DNA of 38,210 bases from Vibrio splendidus 12E03 (GTDB lineage: Bacteria > Pseudomonadota > Gammaproteobacteria > Enterobacterales > Vibrionaceae): NCBI RefSeq assembly GCF_000272105.2, contig NZ_AJZD02000296.1, forward strand, positions 1-38,210, written 5' to 3'. The translations under genes and the position numbers were made by a program. This document shows, in pieces, positions 17,099 to 24,537 of the stretch. How positions within the stretch are numbered: position 1 is the first letter of the stretch; the number at the start of each line of letters is the position of its first letter. Below the pieces are notes generated by a model. It saw only the letters and a list, made by a program, of their open reading frames with translations, had not been told where the DNA came from and did not search any database.

Positions 17099-17117
17099 GC
17101 AACTGATTCTCATTTAA
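17099..17117 (+). promoter_or_regulatory. Fur-box-like site upstream of the fhuF-like gene
   Basis: GCAACTGATTCTCATTTAA matches 11 of 19 Fur-consensus positions, with the recognisable core TGATTCTCATTT, and ends nine bases before the ATG at 17127. Iron repression of the fhuF-fhuC operon is the likely role. Confidence 0.45.
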
Positions 17118-17126
17118 TGGTTTAAG

Positions 17127-17888
17127 ATGCTTTCCCAGCTCCACAATATTGTCACTAGTAGGAGAGCGCCGTCTCTACATCAAAAAATTTTCGCTTACTC
17201 AAAGCAAGTTACCCCTTATTTAAGCGGAAGCTTTGGTGCTCTGCATAGTAAGAGCATTGCAATAACGAATGACGATAGCCATAAAGAGATCAAACGCGTT
17301 TACGATGGCCTCGCACAAAACCACCCTGAAGCGGGCAAAGCCTATTGGTTAACCCGAACGTGGGATCTAGTATGCTGGCAACCCATCTATGTGACCTTCA
17401 TTTCCATTTATGGCCTTCACTCATTGCCGGATATTAAGAACATCGGCCAGTTTAGATATAAAGAGTTTGTCACCGGCTACCGTTTCTTTAATGGTGATCA
17501 TCAACACGGTTCACCAGAAGAACTGATTCCACAGGCGGGTGAAGCTATTTTTGCGCTGACCGAGTTTTATCGCAGCCAGATTAGTGAGTGGACACGCATT
17601 CGTCCAGGGTTTACCAACCACTTACTGGCTGATCTACTGTTAAGTAGTTTGATCAAGCTTCAGCAGCACGAACCAAGCCTAACTAACGACTATATCACTG
17701 AACAAGCGAAGCTTTGGTTAGCGGCATGCCAATTGTCGGAAAGTCATTTGGACAGCCTGAAGGTTGATGCAAACTCAGGTATGCTAAAGCTAATCAGAGT
17801 CAGCTGCTGCTTAGTTTACAAATGCGAATCAGGAAAGTATTGCGACGATTGTCCAAGACACCCCGATAACAAAAAAGCAGCGCAATAA
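17127..17888 (+). CDS. fhuF: FhuF-like ferric siderophore reductase ([2Fe-2S] C-terminal motif)
   Basis: 253 residues, cytoplasmic, no signal peptide. The C-terminus carries CC-x10-C-x2-C exactly (Cys 227, 228, 239, 242, in SCCLVYKCESGKYCDDC). This is the [2Fe-2S] ligand set of E. coli FhuF and related ferric-siderophore reductases. An extra Cys lies inside the spacer. The N-terminal part is the usual poorly conserved helical region. It should reduce imported ferric hydroxamate so that iron is released in the cytosol. It is followed after 77 bases by fhuC on the same strand and preceded by a Fur-box-like site. Confidence 0.82.
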   Translation: MLSQLHNIVTSRRAPSLHQKIFAYSKQVTPYLSGSFGALHSKSIAITNDDSHKEIKRVYDGLAQNHPEAGKAYWLTRTWDLVCWQPIYVTFISIYGLHSLPDIKNIGQFRYKEFVTGYRFFNGDHQHGSPEELIPQAGEAIFALTEFYRSQISEWTRIRPGFTNHLLADLLLSSLIKLQQHEPSLTNDYITEQAKLWLAACQLSESHLDSLKVDANSGMLKLIRVSCCLVYKCESGKYCDDCPRHPDNKKAAQ

Positions 17889-17908
17889 CACCCTCTATTT
17901 TTAAAGGT

Positions 17909-17946
17909 CAATAAAGCTTATTTGATTTCATTGATTCGCTTTATTG
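17909..17946 (+). repeat. Hairpin between fhuF-like gene and fhuC
   Basis: Perfect 9-bp arms CAATAAAGC and GCTTTATTG with a 20-base loop, in the 77-base gap. No T-run follows, so it is more likely an mRNA-stability element or processing site than a terminator. Confidence 0.4.
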
Positions 17947-17965
17947 GTTTAGACACAGGACTGAC

Positions 17966-18751
17966 ATGTTTCAGCTTTCAAACATCAAAATTGTTCGTGA
18001 TGAACGAACCATTCTCTCAATTGAAGACCTTGCGATTACGACCAATGAACTGACTGTCGTTCTTGGCCATAATGGTTCAGGTAAATCTACACTCGTTAAT
18101 TTGCTATCAGGGCAGATGTCACCGGATCATGGTAGCGTTGAACTGGACGGCACTTCTCTTTCTTCACTAAAAAGCAAAGACTTAGCCAAGAAGATTGCGT
18201 ATTTACCGCAAAAACTTCCAGCTTCTGCTGGCTTAACTGTCGAAGAGCTGGTTCGTTTAGGGCGTTTTCCTTGGCGAGGCGCACTTGGCCGTTGGAATTC
18301 AGAAGATAAGTCGATCATCCAGCAAGCAATGGAAAGAACCGGTGTTACTGAATTCTCACAAGCATTAGCGGATGACTTATCTGGTGGTGAACGTCAACGA
18401 GCGTGGGTCTCCATGTTGCTGGCTCAACAGTCACCGGTATTGATCCTTGATGAACCGACTTCTGCATTGGATGTTCATCACCAATTCCAACTGATGAGTT
18501 TATTGTCTGAACTGAACAAAAATGAAGACGTTGGCGTTATCGTTATTTTGCACGATTTGAACCTAGCGCTTCGTTACGCCACACATATTGTTGCCCTAAA
18601 AAAAGGGCAGATTGCGTTTGAAGGCAGCGCGGATAAGTTGCTTGATGAACAGGCTTTGTCTGCACTGTATGAGTCCCCTATCCGACTGATCGATCATCCA
18701 GTTCCCGCTAAGACAGCAGCAAGCGAAAAGGTAGCCGTTGTTTGTGAATAG
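17966..18751 (+). CDS. fhuC: Iron-hydroxamate ABC transporter ATP-binding protein FhuC
   Basis: 261 residues, the usual size for FhuC/FecE-type ATPases. All motifs are intact: Walker A GHNGSGKST (34-42), Q-loop YLPQKL (about 79-84), signature LSGGERQR (138-145), Walker B VLILDEP (158-164), D-loop SALD, and the switch His in ILHDLN (about 194). It would power FhuB, which is encoded 5.4 kb away on the opposite strand. No other ABC permease for iron lies in the window. AGGA lies six bases before the ATG. A heptamer repeat and a strong terminator follow. Confidence 0.92.
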   Translation: MFQLSNIKIVRDERTILSIEDLAITTNELTVVLGHNGSGKSTLVNLLSGQMSPDHGSVELDGTSLSSLKSKDLAKKIAYLPQKLPASAGLTVEELVRLGRFPWRGALGRWNSEDKSIIQQAMERTGVTEFSQALADDLSGGERQRAWVSMLLAQQSPVLILDEPTSALDVHHQFQLMSLLSELNKNEDVGVIVILHDLNLALRYATHIVALKKGQIAFEGSADKLLDEQALSALYESPIRLIDHPVPAKTAASEKVAVVCE

Positions 18752-18771
18752 TTCGGATATTTAAGTCCAAA

Positions 18772-18813
18772 CTCTAAGCTCTAAGCTCTAAGCTCTAAGC
18801 TCTAAGCTCTAAG
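18772..18813. repeat. Tandem heptamer repeat (CTCTAAG)6
   Basis: Six exact, uninterrupted copies of CTCTAAG between the fhuC stop and its terminator. Such short exact arrays change length by replication slippage. It is outside coding sequence and downstream of the promoter, so any effect would be on the 3' end of the mRNA. Confidence 0.9.
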
Positions 18814-18816
18814 CAT

Positions 18817-18855
18817 AAAAAGGCCATTGAAATCGTAGAACTTCAATGGCCTTTT
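18817..18855. terminator. Bidirectional terminator between fhuC and the MFS gene
   Basis: AAAAGGCCATTGAA and TTCAATGGCCTTTT form a perfect 14-bp stem with a 10-base loop, flanked by A- and T-runs. It serves the two convergent genes. Confidence 0.88.
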
Positions 18856-18896
18856 CGTTTTTCACTCGCTAGCTAAATAATTAAATACCCAAATAA

Positions 18897-20090
18897 CTAG
18901 CTAAGCTGGGACTGTCTCGCTTCTTGGCTACTGAAACCACGTAAAATATTAAACAGGGTAATCAGTGTGAACAACATGATGACAAGCGATAAATGCCACG
19001 CTTCTCCTAGCCCTAATTGAACCAGCCCCATACTCACCATTGAAGAGACCACCATCTGCCCGCCGCCAGACATCGCAGCAGCCGCGCCAGCGTTCTTCTT
19101 ATAAGGCAACATCACTAACGCCTGAGCACAAGGTAAAGCAATACCATTACCAAGAATCATCAAGAACTGACCAAGCATGAGATACAGAGGTTCAAGTGGA
19201 CAGACGAAAAGCCACAACGCAGCAGAGATGTGTAACACAGGCGTGCATAACAGTGTTTTCTTGTTACCCAACATAGGGCGAATACGGTTACATAAGCTTG
19301 TTCCGCCAAGCATGCCTAATGCAGGAATCACCGCCCACATCGCGTATTCATCTGACGTCATGCCAATCTGGTTCTGCATGATAAACGGCATCACCGAAAC
19401 AGTGGTGATCATCAAGCTAAAGTTAAGCCAACCGATACTCGCAAAGCTCATAAAATAACGAGAAGTGAGTAACTCCTTATATTGAGAAACCATTTTCTTC
19501 GGTGAAGGGATCGCCGAAACCTGAGTGACGGTTTCCTTAAATTTGAACGCTAACACCACCCAAGCTAATGAGACATAGCCAAGTAGCGAGATAAACACCA
19601 TGCTCCAACCGAAGTGGAAGTTAATGAATCCACCGATAACCGGAGCAATCAAAGGTGTAATAGACGCAACCATAGCAATGTAAGACATCGCTAATGGCAA
19701 ATCTGCCCCACTGAATCTGTCTCGCGTAGACGCACGAGCAAGTATCGCGCAACAACCGGTTCCTAAGCCTTGCAGGAATCGCCCCATCACCATGCTAGTA
19801 AACGAGTGACTGAAGAAGATGATCATCAAGAGGCCAAGCATCGCAATCAACAAACCGCTTAACAGTACCTTCTTACGCCCAAGAGCATCGGAAATAGGGC
19901 CATAAATAAACTGGGAAGGACCAAAGCCTAATAAATATACACTCACCAAAAGCTGAGCTTGCTCTAGCGAGACATCAAAATCTTTTGCGATCCAAGGTAA
20001 AGAAGGAAACACCAAGCCCATACTGAGCTGACCGATACTGATGACCAAACACGCTAGTAAGATCGATTTAAAATCAAATCCACGACTCAT
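18897..20090 (-). CDS. MFS multidrug exporter, Bcr/CflA-EmrD type (DHA1)
   Basis: 397 residues with 12 hydrophobic helices. The loop between helices 2 and 3 carries the MFS motif as GPISDALGRKKVLLSG (about 64-79). Helix 4 has MGRFLQGLGTGCCAILARAS (about 101-120), and helix 5 carries the antiporter motif region SITPLIAPVIGGF (about 143-155). These support a proton-driven drug or metabolite exporter of the Bcr/EmrD group. No linked regulator or partner gene is present, and the substrate cannot be read from sequence. It is convergent with fhuC and divergent from the sugar dehydrogenase gene. Confidence 0.87.
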   Translation of the reverse strand: MSRGFDFKSILLACLVISIGQLSMGLVFPSLPWIAKDFDVSLEQAQLLVSVYLLGFGPSQFIYGPISDALGRKKVLLSGLLIAMLGLLMIIFFSHSFTSMVMGRFLQGLGTGCCAILARASTRDRFSGADLPLAMSYIAMVASITPLIAPVIGGFINFHFGWSMVFISLLGYVSLAWVVLAFKFKETVTQVSAIPSPKKMVSQYKELLTSRYFMSFASIGWLNFSLMITTVSVMPFIMQNQIGMTSDEYAMWAVIPALGMLGGTSLCNRIRPMLGNKKTLLCTPVLHISAALWLFVCPLEPLYLMLGQFLMILGNGIALPCAQALVMLPYKKNAGAAAAMSGGGQMVVSSMVSMGLVQLGLGEAWHLSLVIMLFTLITLFNILRGFSSQEARQSQLS

Positions 20091-20360
20091 CGTTTAATAC
20101 GTCCATTTGAAGAAAAATCGTGCGTATCTAACTCACAACATAAAAACTGAGAAAATAGCGAAAATGCTGCTGACGAGTTGTTCATAATGCTCCGACGGGA
20201 TCAAATAGAGTAAGGCACAGTAAACATACGTGAGCTTGTATAATCATACAATAGTCGTTCAACTAAATATGTGAATAGTCACTTTTCAGCAACCTCGGCT
20301 TTTCGCCTATCGGCCACAAGCGCTAGACTAACACTAGATGCTCATAATCAAGGGACTTCA

Positions 20361-21446
20361 ATGAACACTCATCACCGTATTTTTTCATGTGCTTTGGCGC
20401 TGCTTGCCTCTGTTCCTATAACGTCAACCTTTGCGTGGCAGGCAGAGGAGATCACCGACGGACTCGTGATCCCTTGGGGGCTGGCTTATGTCAACGATAA
20501 GTCCATGCTAGTCACAGAAAAATCTGGCGTCATTAAACACGTTGATTTAAAAACAGGCGACCAAAACACACTATTCAGGCTGCCAAATATCTGGGCTAAA
20601 GGCCAAGGCGGATTATTAGATATAGCATTATCTCCTTTTGAAAACGGGAGGTTCTACGTCACTTATAGTAAAGACGTCGATGGTGAAGGCGTAACGACAC
20701 TGGCTTCTGCTGATTACAGCAATAATGAAGTCACCAATTGGACAGACGTGTTTGTGTCAAAGTCCAAAACAGACGCCGGACGTCACTTTGGTAGCCGTAT
20801 CACCTTTGATGATAGCCACATCTATTTTTCAATCGGTGATCGTGGTGAGCGAGACAATGGCCAAGACACACTGACTCACGCTGGCTCAATATTACGACTG
20901 AATGCCGATGGAAGCACACCAAGCGATAATCCATTCACGGATAACAACAAGGTGCTCAATGAAATTTGGAGCTTTGGTCATCGCAATCCACAAGGGCTCT
21001 TTTACGACCTCCACAGTAAAAAGCTTTGGTCTATTGAACACGGGCCGCGCGGAGGTGATGAAATCAACCTAATAAAAGCAGGTGCCAACTATGGGTGGCC
21101 AGTCACCTCACACGGAAAAGAGTATTGGGGCCCTATCAGCGTTGGCGAATCTGAAACCAAAGATGGTATTGAAGCGCCTAAAAAAGTCTATGTTCCTTCA
21201 ATCGCTCCGGGCAGTTTGATTGTTTACCAAGGAGACAAATACCCAGAGCTGAAAGGCAAACTGCTGGCTGGCGCACTAAAACTTACTCACATCAATATTG
21301 TGACAGTCAATGAACAAGGTGAGGCAATAGAGGAAGAACGCATTTTAGAGGACTTAGGCGAAAGGGTAAGAGACATCGAAACTTCACCAAACGGAGACAT
21401 CTTCTTCAGCACTGATAATGGCAATCTGTACCGCTTGAAAAAGTAG
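20361..21446 (+). CDS. PQQ-dependent aldose sugar dehydrogenase (YliI/Asd-like), periplasmic
   Basis: 361 residues, six-bladed beta propeller of the soluble glucose-dehydrogenase fold. The signal peptide ends near TFA (residue 24). The catalytic His lies in DAGRHFGSR (about 142), the PQQ-contacting Arg in FGHRNPQG (about 208), and the calcium/PQQ segment is GPRGGDEINLI followed by GANYGWP. It oxidises aldoses at the periplasmic side if PQQ is available; PQQ synthesis genes are not in the window. The frame is open upstream to a GTG at 20271, but the ATG at 20361 has AAGGGAC before it and begins a proper signal peptide, so I chose it. Confidence 0.88.
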   Translation: MNTHHRIFSCALALLASVPITSTFAWQAEEITDGLVIPWGLAYVNDKSMLVTEKSGVIKHVDLKTGDQNTLFRLPNIWAKGQGGLLDIALSPFENGRFYVTYSKDVDGEGVTTLASADYSNNEVTNWTDVFVSKSKTDAGRHFGSRITFDDSHIYFSIGDRGERDNGQDTLTHAGSILRLNADGSTPSDNPFTDNNKVLNEIWSFGHRNPQGLFYDLHSKKLWSIEHGPRGGDEINLIKAGANYGWPVTSHGKEYWGPISVGESETKDGIEAPKKVYVPSIAPGSLIVYQGDKYPELKGKLLAGALKLTHINIVTVNEQGEAIEEERILEDLGERVRDIETSPNGDIFFSTDNGNLYRLKK

Positions 21447-21499
21447 CCGAGACCTCGTTCAAGTAAAGGCACTTACCTGACAACGACATTTATAAATAT

Positions 21500-21539
21500 A
21501 AGCCGTTAAAAGTGGGCTCAATGCCCAGTTAGCGGCTTT
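21500..21539 (+). terminator. Probable terminator of the sugar dehydrogenase gene
   Basis: AAGCCG pairs with CGGCTT and, inside it, TGGGC with GCCCA. Only a short TTT follows, so strength is uncertain. It begins about 54 bases after the stop codon. Confidence 0.5.
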
Positions 21540-21716
21540 AAATTTGCAAAAATGAATGCGCTAAAACAGTGCATTTACTCCAAATTCGTCATCAATTTCG
21601 ACCACCTTTTTCACAAAAACTACAACAAATCACCATACAACTGTAACTCCATGATATTTAAGGAATGCAAAGTTTGACTACCCCCAAGTTTCTGCAACCT
21701 TTCCCTATGTATTCGA

Positions 21717-21744
21717 TTGACTATCCCCTGATTTGATTTAGACT
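21717..21744 (+). promoter_or_regulatory. Candidate promoter and long leader of the cold-shock gene
   Basis: TTGACT and TAGACT are 16 bases apart, 5/6 and 4/6 matches to the sigma-70 hexamers. Transcription from here would give a leader of about 145 bases before the ATG at 21895, the length expected for cspA-type mRNAs whose 5' leader senses temperature. A near-copy of its first 12 bases lies 43 bases upstream (21674-21685). The rest of 21540-21894 holds no gene. Confidence 0.45.
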
Positions 21745-21894
21745 CGTTCCCGGCTAGAAAGAAAGTTCTTTGTATATAAACATTTCGTTGGATTACTAGT
21801 AACCCCGTTGTGTTGTACGCAATAGCAATAAACTTTTCCGCGCTATCAGTGCCACAATTGGCTCAAAATAAAAATTTAATTTTAGGATATCATC

Positions 21895-22104
21895 ATGTCT
21901 AACACAGTTACTGGTACAGTAAAATGGTTCAACGAAACTAAAGGCTTTGGCTTCATTCAACAAGAAAACGGTCCAGACGTATTCGCACACTTCTCTGCTA
22001 TCACTGGCGACGGTTTCAAAACTCTTGCTGAAGGCCAAAAAGTTGAGTTCGTAGTATCTCAAGGTCAAAAAGGCCCACAAGCTGACAGCATCAAAGTACT
22101 TTAA
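21895..22104 (+). CDS. CspA-family cold-shock protein
   Basis: 69 residues, one cold-shock (OB-fold) domain covering the whole protein. RNP1 is KGFGFI (16-21) and RNP2 is VFAHFS (29-34), with the aromatic residues that stack on single-stranded nucleic acid (W11, F12, F18, F20, F30, F33). It would act as an RNA chaperone in the cytosol. The long untranslated leader suggests post-transcriptional control by temperature, but the family also has members induced by other stresses. AGGA precedes the ATG. A strong terminator follows, so it is monocistronic. Confidence 0.96.
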   Translation: MSNTVTGTVKWFNETKGFGFIQQENGPDVFAHFSAITGDGFKTLAEGQKVEFVVSQGQKGPQADSIKVL

Positions 22105-22125
22105 TTTAGTATTTTAAAGCTTTCT

Positions 22126-22157
22126 AAAAATAGCCAGCCTCTGCTGGCTATTTTTTT
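22126..22157 (+). terminator. Rho-independent terminator of the cold-shock gene
   Basis: AAAAATAGCCAGC and GCTGGCTATTTTT form a near-perfect stem with a 4-base loop and a run of seven T. Confidence 0.92.
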
Positions 22158-22221
22158 ACCCGTTATTCAGAGATTTAAGGTAATATTCCCCTTCACTATT
22201 TCTACCTAAGACACCCTCTCA

Positions 22222-22761
22222 ATGGCTCTTAAACCGACAATCTACAAGTTTCGTATCTCTTTAACCGATATGAATCGCGACTATTACGACTCTTTTAATC
22301 TAACGGTTGCACAACACCCTTCTGAAACAGAACAGCGAATGATGGCTCGAATCATGGCTTTCTGTATCAATGCATCTCCTGAACTTGAGTTCACTAAAGG
22401 GTTGTCTAGCATTGAAGAACCCGATTTATGGCAGAAGTCGTTAGACGATCAAATCCTAGAATGGGTTGATGTAGGCGAACCTGATCCAGAGCGTGTTAAG
22501 AAGGCAACTCGCCTATCTAAATCAGTACGCGTATTCAGCTTCAACACTAAATCAAACGTTTGGTGGGAACAGAACAAAGGTAAATTCGGTTACCTAAAAG
22601 CTCAGATCGTTCGTCTAGACAACGATGGTATTGAGCAGCTAGCAGCGATGACACAACGTACGATGGATCTTTCAGTCATGCTGTCGGGTAACTCTGCTTT
22701 CGTTAACAGCGATACTCAATCTGCAGAAGTAACGTGGGAAGAGCTACAGAGTAATGACTGA
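22222..22761 (+). CDS. YaeQ family protein
   Basis: 179 residues, matching the E. coli YaeQ family in length and pattern: the opening ALKPTIYKFRISLTDMNRDYY, the ETEQRMMARIMAFC segment (about 36-49), LDDQILEWVDVGEPDPERVKKA (about 74-95) and the VWWEQNK stretch. Members have a PD-(D/E)XK nuclease-like fold; the acidic residues in WVDVGEPD are consistent with it. E. coli YaeQ was linked to suppression of rfaH loss, but its biochemical role is unsettled. It overlaps the next gene by 8 bases (ATGACTGA), so the two are probably coupled. Confidence 0.9.
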   Translation: MALKPTIYKFRISLTDMNRDYYDSFNLTVAQHPSETEQRMMARIMAFCINASPELEFTKGLSSIEEPDLWQKSLDDQILEWVDVGEPDPERVKKATRLSKSVRVFSFNTKSNVWWEQNKGKFGYLKAQIVRLDNDGIEQLAAMTQRTMDLSVMLSGNSAFVNSDTQSAEVTWEELQSND

Positions 22762-23407
22762 GCGTCCAACCCCGAAGAGTTCGCAAACAGCAGCTAGCCA
22801 GCTAGAAAAAGCCAAGCAGCAAGCCGACGCGCAGCTAGAAATCAAAGCCAAACAACAAGCTAGAACCAAGCTTCACCAGTGTTTAAAAGAAGCAGGTTTA
22901 GATTCAGTCAAAGCGCTCTCAACAGGCTACGAGAAAGAGCTATCGTCATTTATTGATGAAAACCACGCTTTGTTTAAACACGCCTGTGAGAACAAACCGG
23001 ACAACTCTGCACGTCAGACGTTGCTTGGCCTGCTAACTAAAGTACATATCGATGCAAGCTATCGCTTTGAAAGCAATAAAGAAGCGAATGAGGCGATGCA
23101 AAATGTATTCGATAATACAGTGGGCTCTGAGCACAGCGACAAGTTTCAAAACTCTAACGCTCAACAGTTAAAACTAGTCACGCATTTGTGGTTGTTCATT
23201 CAAGGACGACTAGGAATGGATTACAGCCTAGCCAATGATCATGCTGCTGTGGCCGCTACGCTACTGTCTCGTATATCGAGAAGCAGTGATGATGAGATTC
23301 GCGTAGAGTTCATGGCCAGTTTTTATGATGGTTTGAACATCTATCAAGCCGAGAACAAGCCATCCGGCATTGTTCACCACTTAAAGCGTCTGTTTAATCT
23401 TTCTTAA
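22754..23407 (+). CDS. Conserved-looking protein of unknown function coupled to YaeQ
   Basis: 217 residues, cytoplasmic, no signal peptide or membrane helix. Residues about 10-45 are Ala/Gln/Lys-rich and likely form a helix or coiled coil. The remainder is predicted mostly helical (for example KLVTHLWLFIQGRLGMDYSLANDHAAVAATLLSRIS). I recognise no domain. The start codon lies inside the end of the YaeQ gene in another frame, which ties its expression to YaeQ. A terminator-like hairpin at 23577-23603 lies between it and the convergent folE. Confidence 0.8.
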   Translation: MTERPTPKSSQTAASQLEKAKQQADAQLEIKAKQQARTKLHQCLKEAGLDSVKALSTGYEKELSSFIDENHALFKHACENKPDNSARQTLLGLLTKVHIDASYRFESNKEANEAMQNVFDNTVGSEHSDKFQNSNAQQLKLVTHLWLFIQGRLGMDYSLANDHAAVAATLLSRISRSSDDEIRVEFMASFYDGLNIYQAENKPSGIVHHLKRLFNLS

Positions 23408-23576
23408 GCACTCCACCAGCGATTGATTCTAGTTACGCTTTATATGCTTTCAACAAACGTTAAGATATAGAGCGTGCTTTTTCTGCTTGGCCGCAACAGA
23501 TTCCCTATTACGATCATTCTTCACTCTAGGGAATGACGGCATTCGTAGTCATTGCTGTTTACTTCATTACAGGCGT

Positions 23577-23603
23577 AAAAAAGCCCCGCAGAAAGCGAGG
23601 CTT
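23577..23603 (-). terminator. Terminator of folE (possibly also of the YaeQ operon)
   Basis: On the minus strand, AAGCCTCGC and GCGGGGCTT pair (one mismatch) across a 5-base loop, followed by TTTT. Confidence 0.72.
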
Positions 23604-23667
23604 AGAATATTTTCAACGAACATCAATTTACAGAGGCTAAATCGCGTTCATCAAATAACGAAACGTA

Positions 23668-24321
23668 TTAACGCAGGCCGTGTAAGAATTCGTGGCGCGT
23701 TGCTGGGTTTGATCTGAAAATACCGCCCAGAGCTGTTGTTGTGGTTTCGCTAGTTGCATCCATCACACCACGAGACTTCACGCAGTAGTGAACGGCATCC
23801 ATGGTGACAGCAACGTCATCAGTTTCGAGTAGAGTTTGCAATGCAACAAGGATCTGCTGAGTCATACGTTCTTGAACTTGTGGACGCTGAGCAAAGAATC
23901 GAACAATACGATTAATCTTTGAAAGGCCGATGATTTTCCCACGCGGAATATAAGCGACCGCAGTCTTACCATCAATCGTCACTAAGTGGTGCTCACAAGT
24001 ACTGGTCACAGTAATGTCTTTTACTCGTACCATCTCACGAACGCCCATCTTGTTTTCGATTACCGTAATTTTAGGGAAATTAGCGTAATCCAAACCAGAG
24101 AAAATTTCATCCACGTACATTTTAGCAATACGTTGCGGTGTTTCTTCCAGACTATCGTCCGTAAGATCAAGTTCAAGGAGAGTGAGAATCTCACGCATAT
24201 GGTGTTCGATTCGTTCCTTTTTCTCTTCTCGGCTAACCTGGTTAGGACTCATTGGTGTCTCTAATCCGCGGCTTGCTAGCGCATCTTTAACCAACTTCGC
24301 TGATTCGCTAAGACCTGACAT
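23668..24321 (-). CDS. folE: GTP cyclohydrolase I (FolE)
   Basis: 217 residues, very close to E. coli FolE. It converts GTP to 7,8-dihydroneopterin triphosphate, the first step towards folate, as a cytosolic decamer. Zinc ligands are Cys109 and His112 (STCEHH) and Cys180 (VHYCVKSRG). Also present are [42 protein letters not shown] and the C-terminal TRHEFL. The frame continues upstream to 24393, but the ATG at 24321 has AGAGGA before it and gives the family N-terminus. It is divergent from moeA, with about 215 bases between the two starts; pterin links both pathways, though no common control is evident. Confidence 0.96.
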   Translation of the reverse strand: MSGLSESAKLVKDALASRGLETPMSPNQVSREEKKERIEHHMREILTLLELDLTDDSLEETPQRIAKMYVDEIFSGLDYANFPKITVIENKMGVREMVRVKDITVTSTCEHHLVTIDGKTAVAYIPRGKIIGLSKINRIVRFFAQRPQVQERMTQQILVALQTLLETDDVAVTMDAVHYCVKSRGVMDATSETTTTALGGIFRSNPATRHEFLHGLR

Positions 24322-24537
24322 TGAACTTCCTCTTTTATTACCCCTTCTGGATGGCAAACAAGGATACTCGGAATTTTGAATAAATACACCCATATTTTAA
24401 GGGAGGTCATTATTTACGGGGCTTAAACTATGCTAAAGTGGCTGCAATTTCGTTGGCGAACCATCATGATTTGATAATTATTGAATCCCTATTGCCAACC
24501 ACCAAATCAAAATAATAACGATCAAAGGATTTCAATT

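Noticed and set aside
17099..17117. TTCTCA in the fhuF-like promoter as another SypG-type site
   Set aside because: The TG following the three-base spacer is absent and the site fits a Fur box better.
18772..18813. Heptamer array as a CRISPR or attachment site
   Set aside because: Units are contiguous without spacers and there are no cas, integrase or transposase genes nearby.
21796..22080. Minus-strand frame over the cold-shock gene
   Set aside because: Antisense to a highly conserved gene and its leader, with no supporting start signal.
24394..24537. Molybdenum-cofactor riboswitch before moeA
   Set aside because: I could not find the multi-stem pattern expected, and the leader is short and AT-rich.
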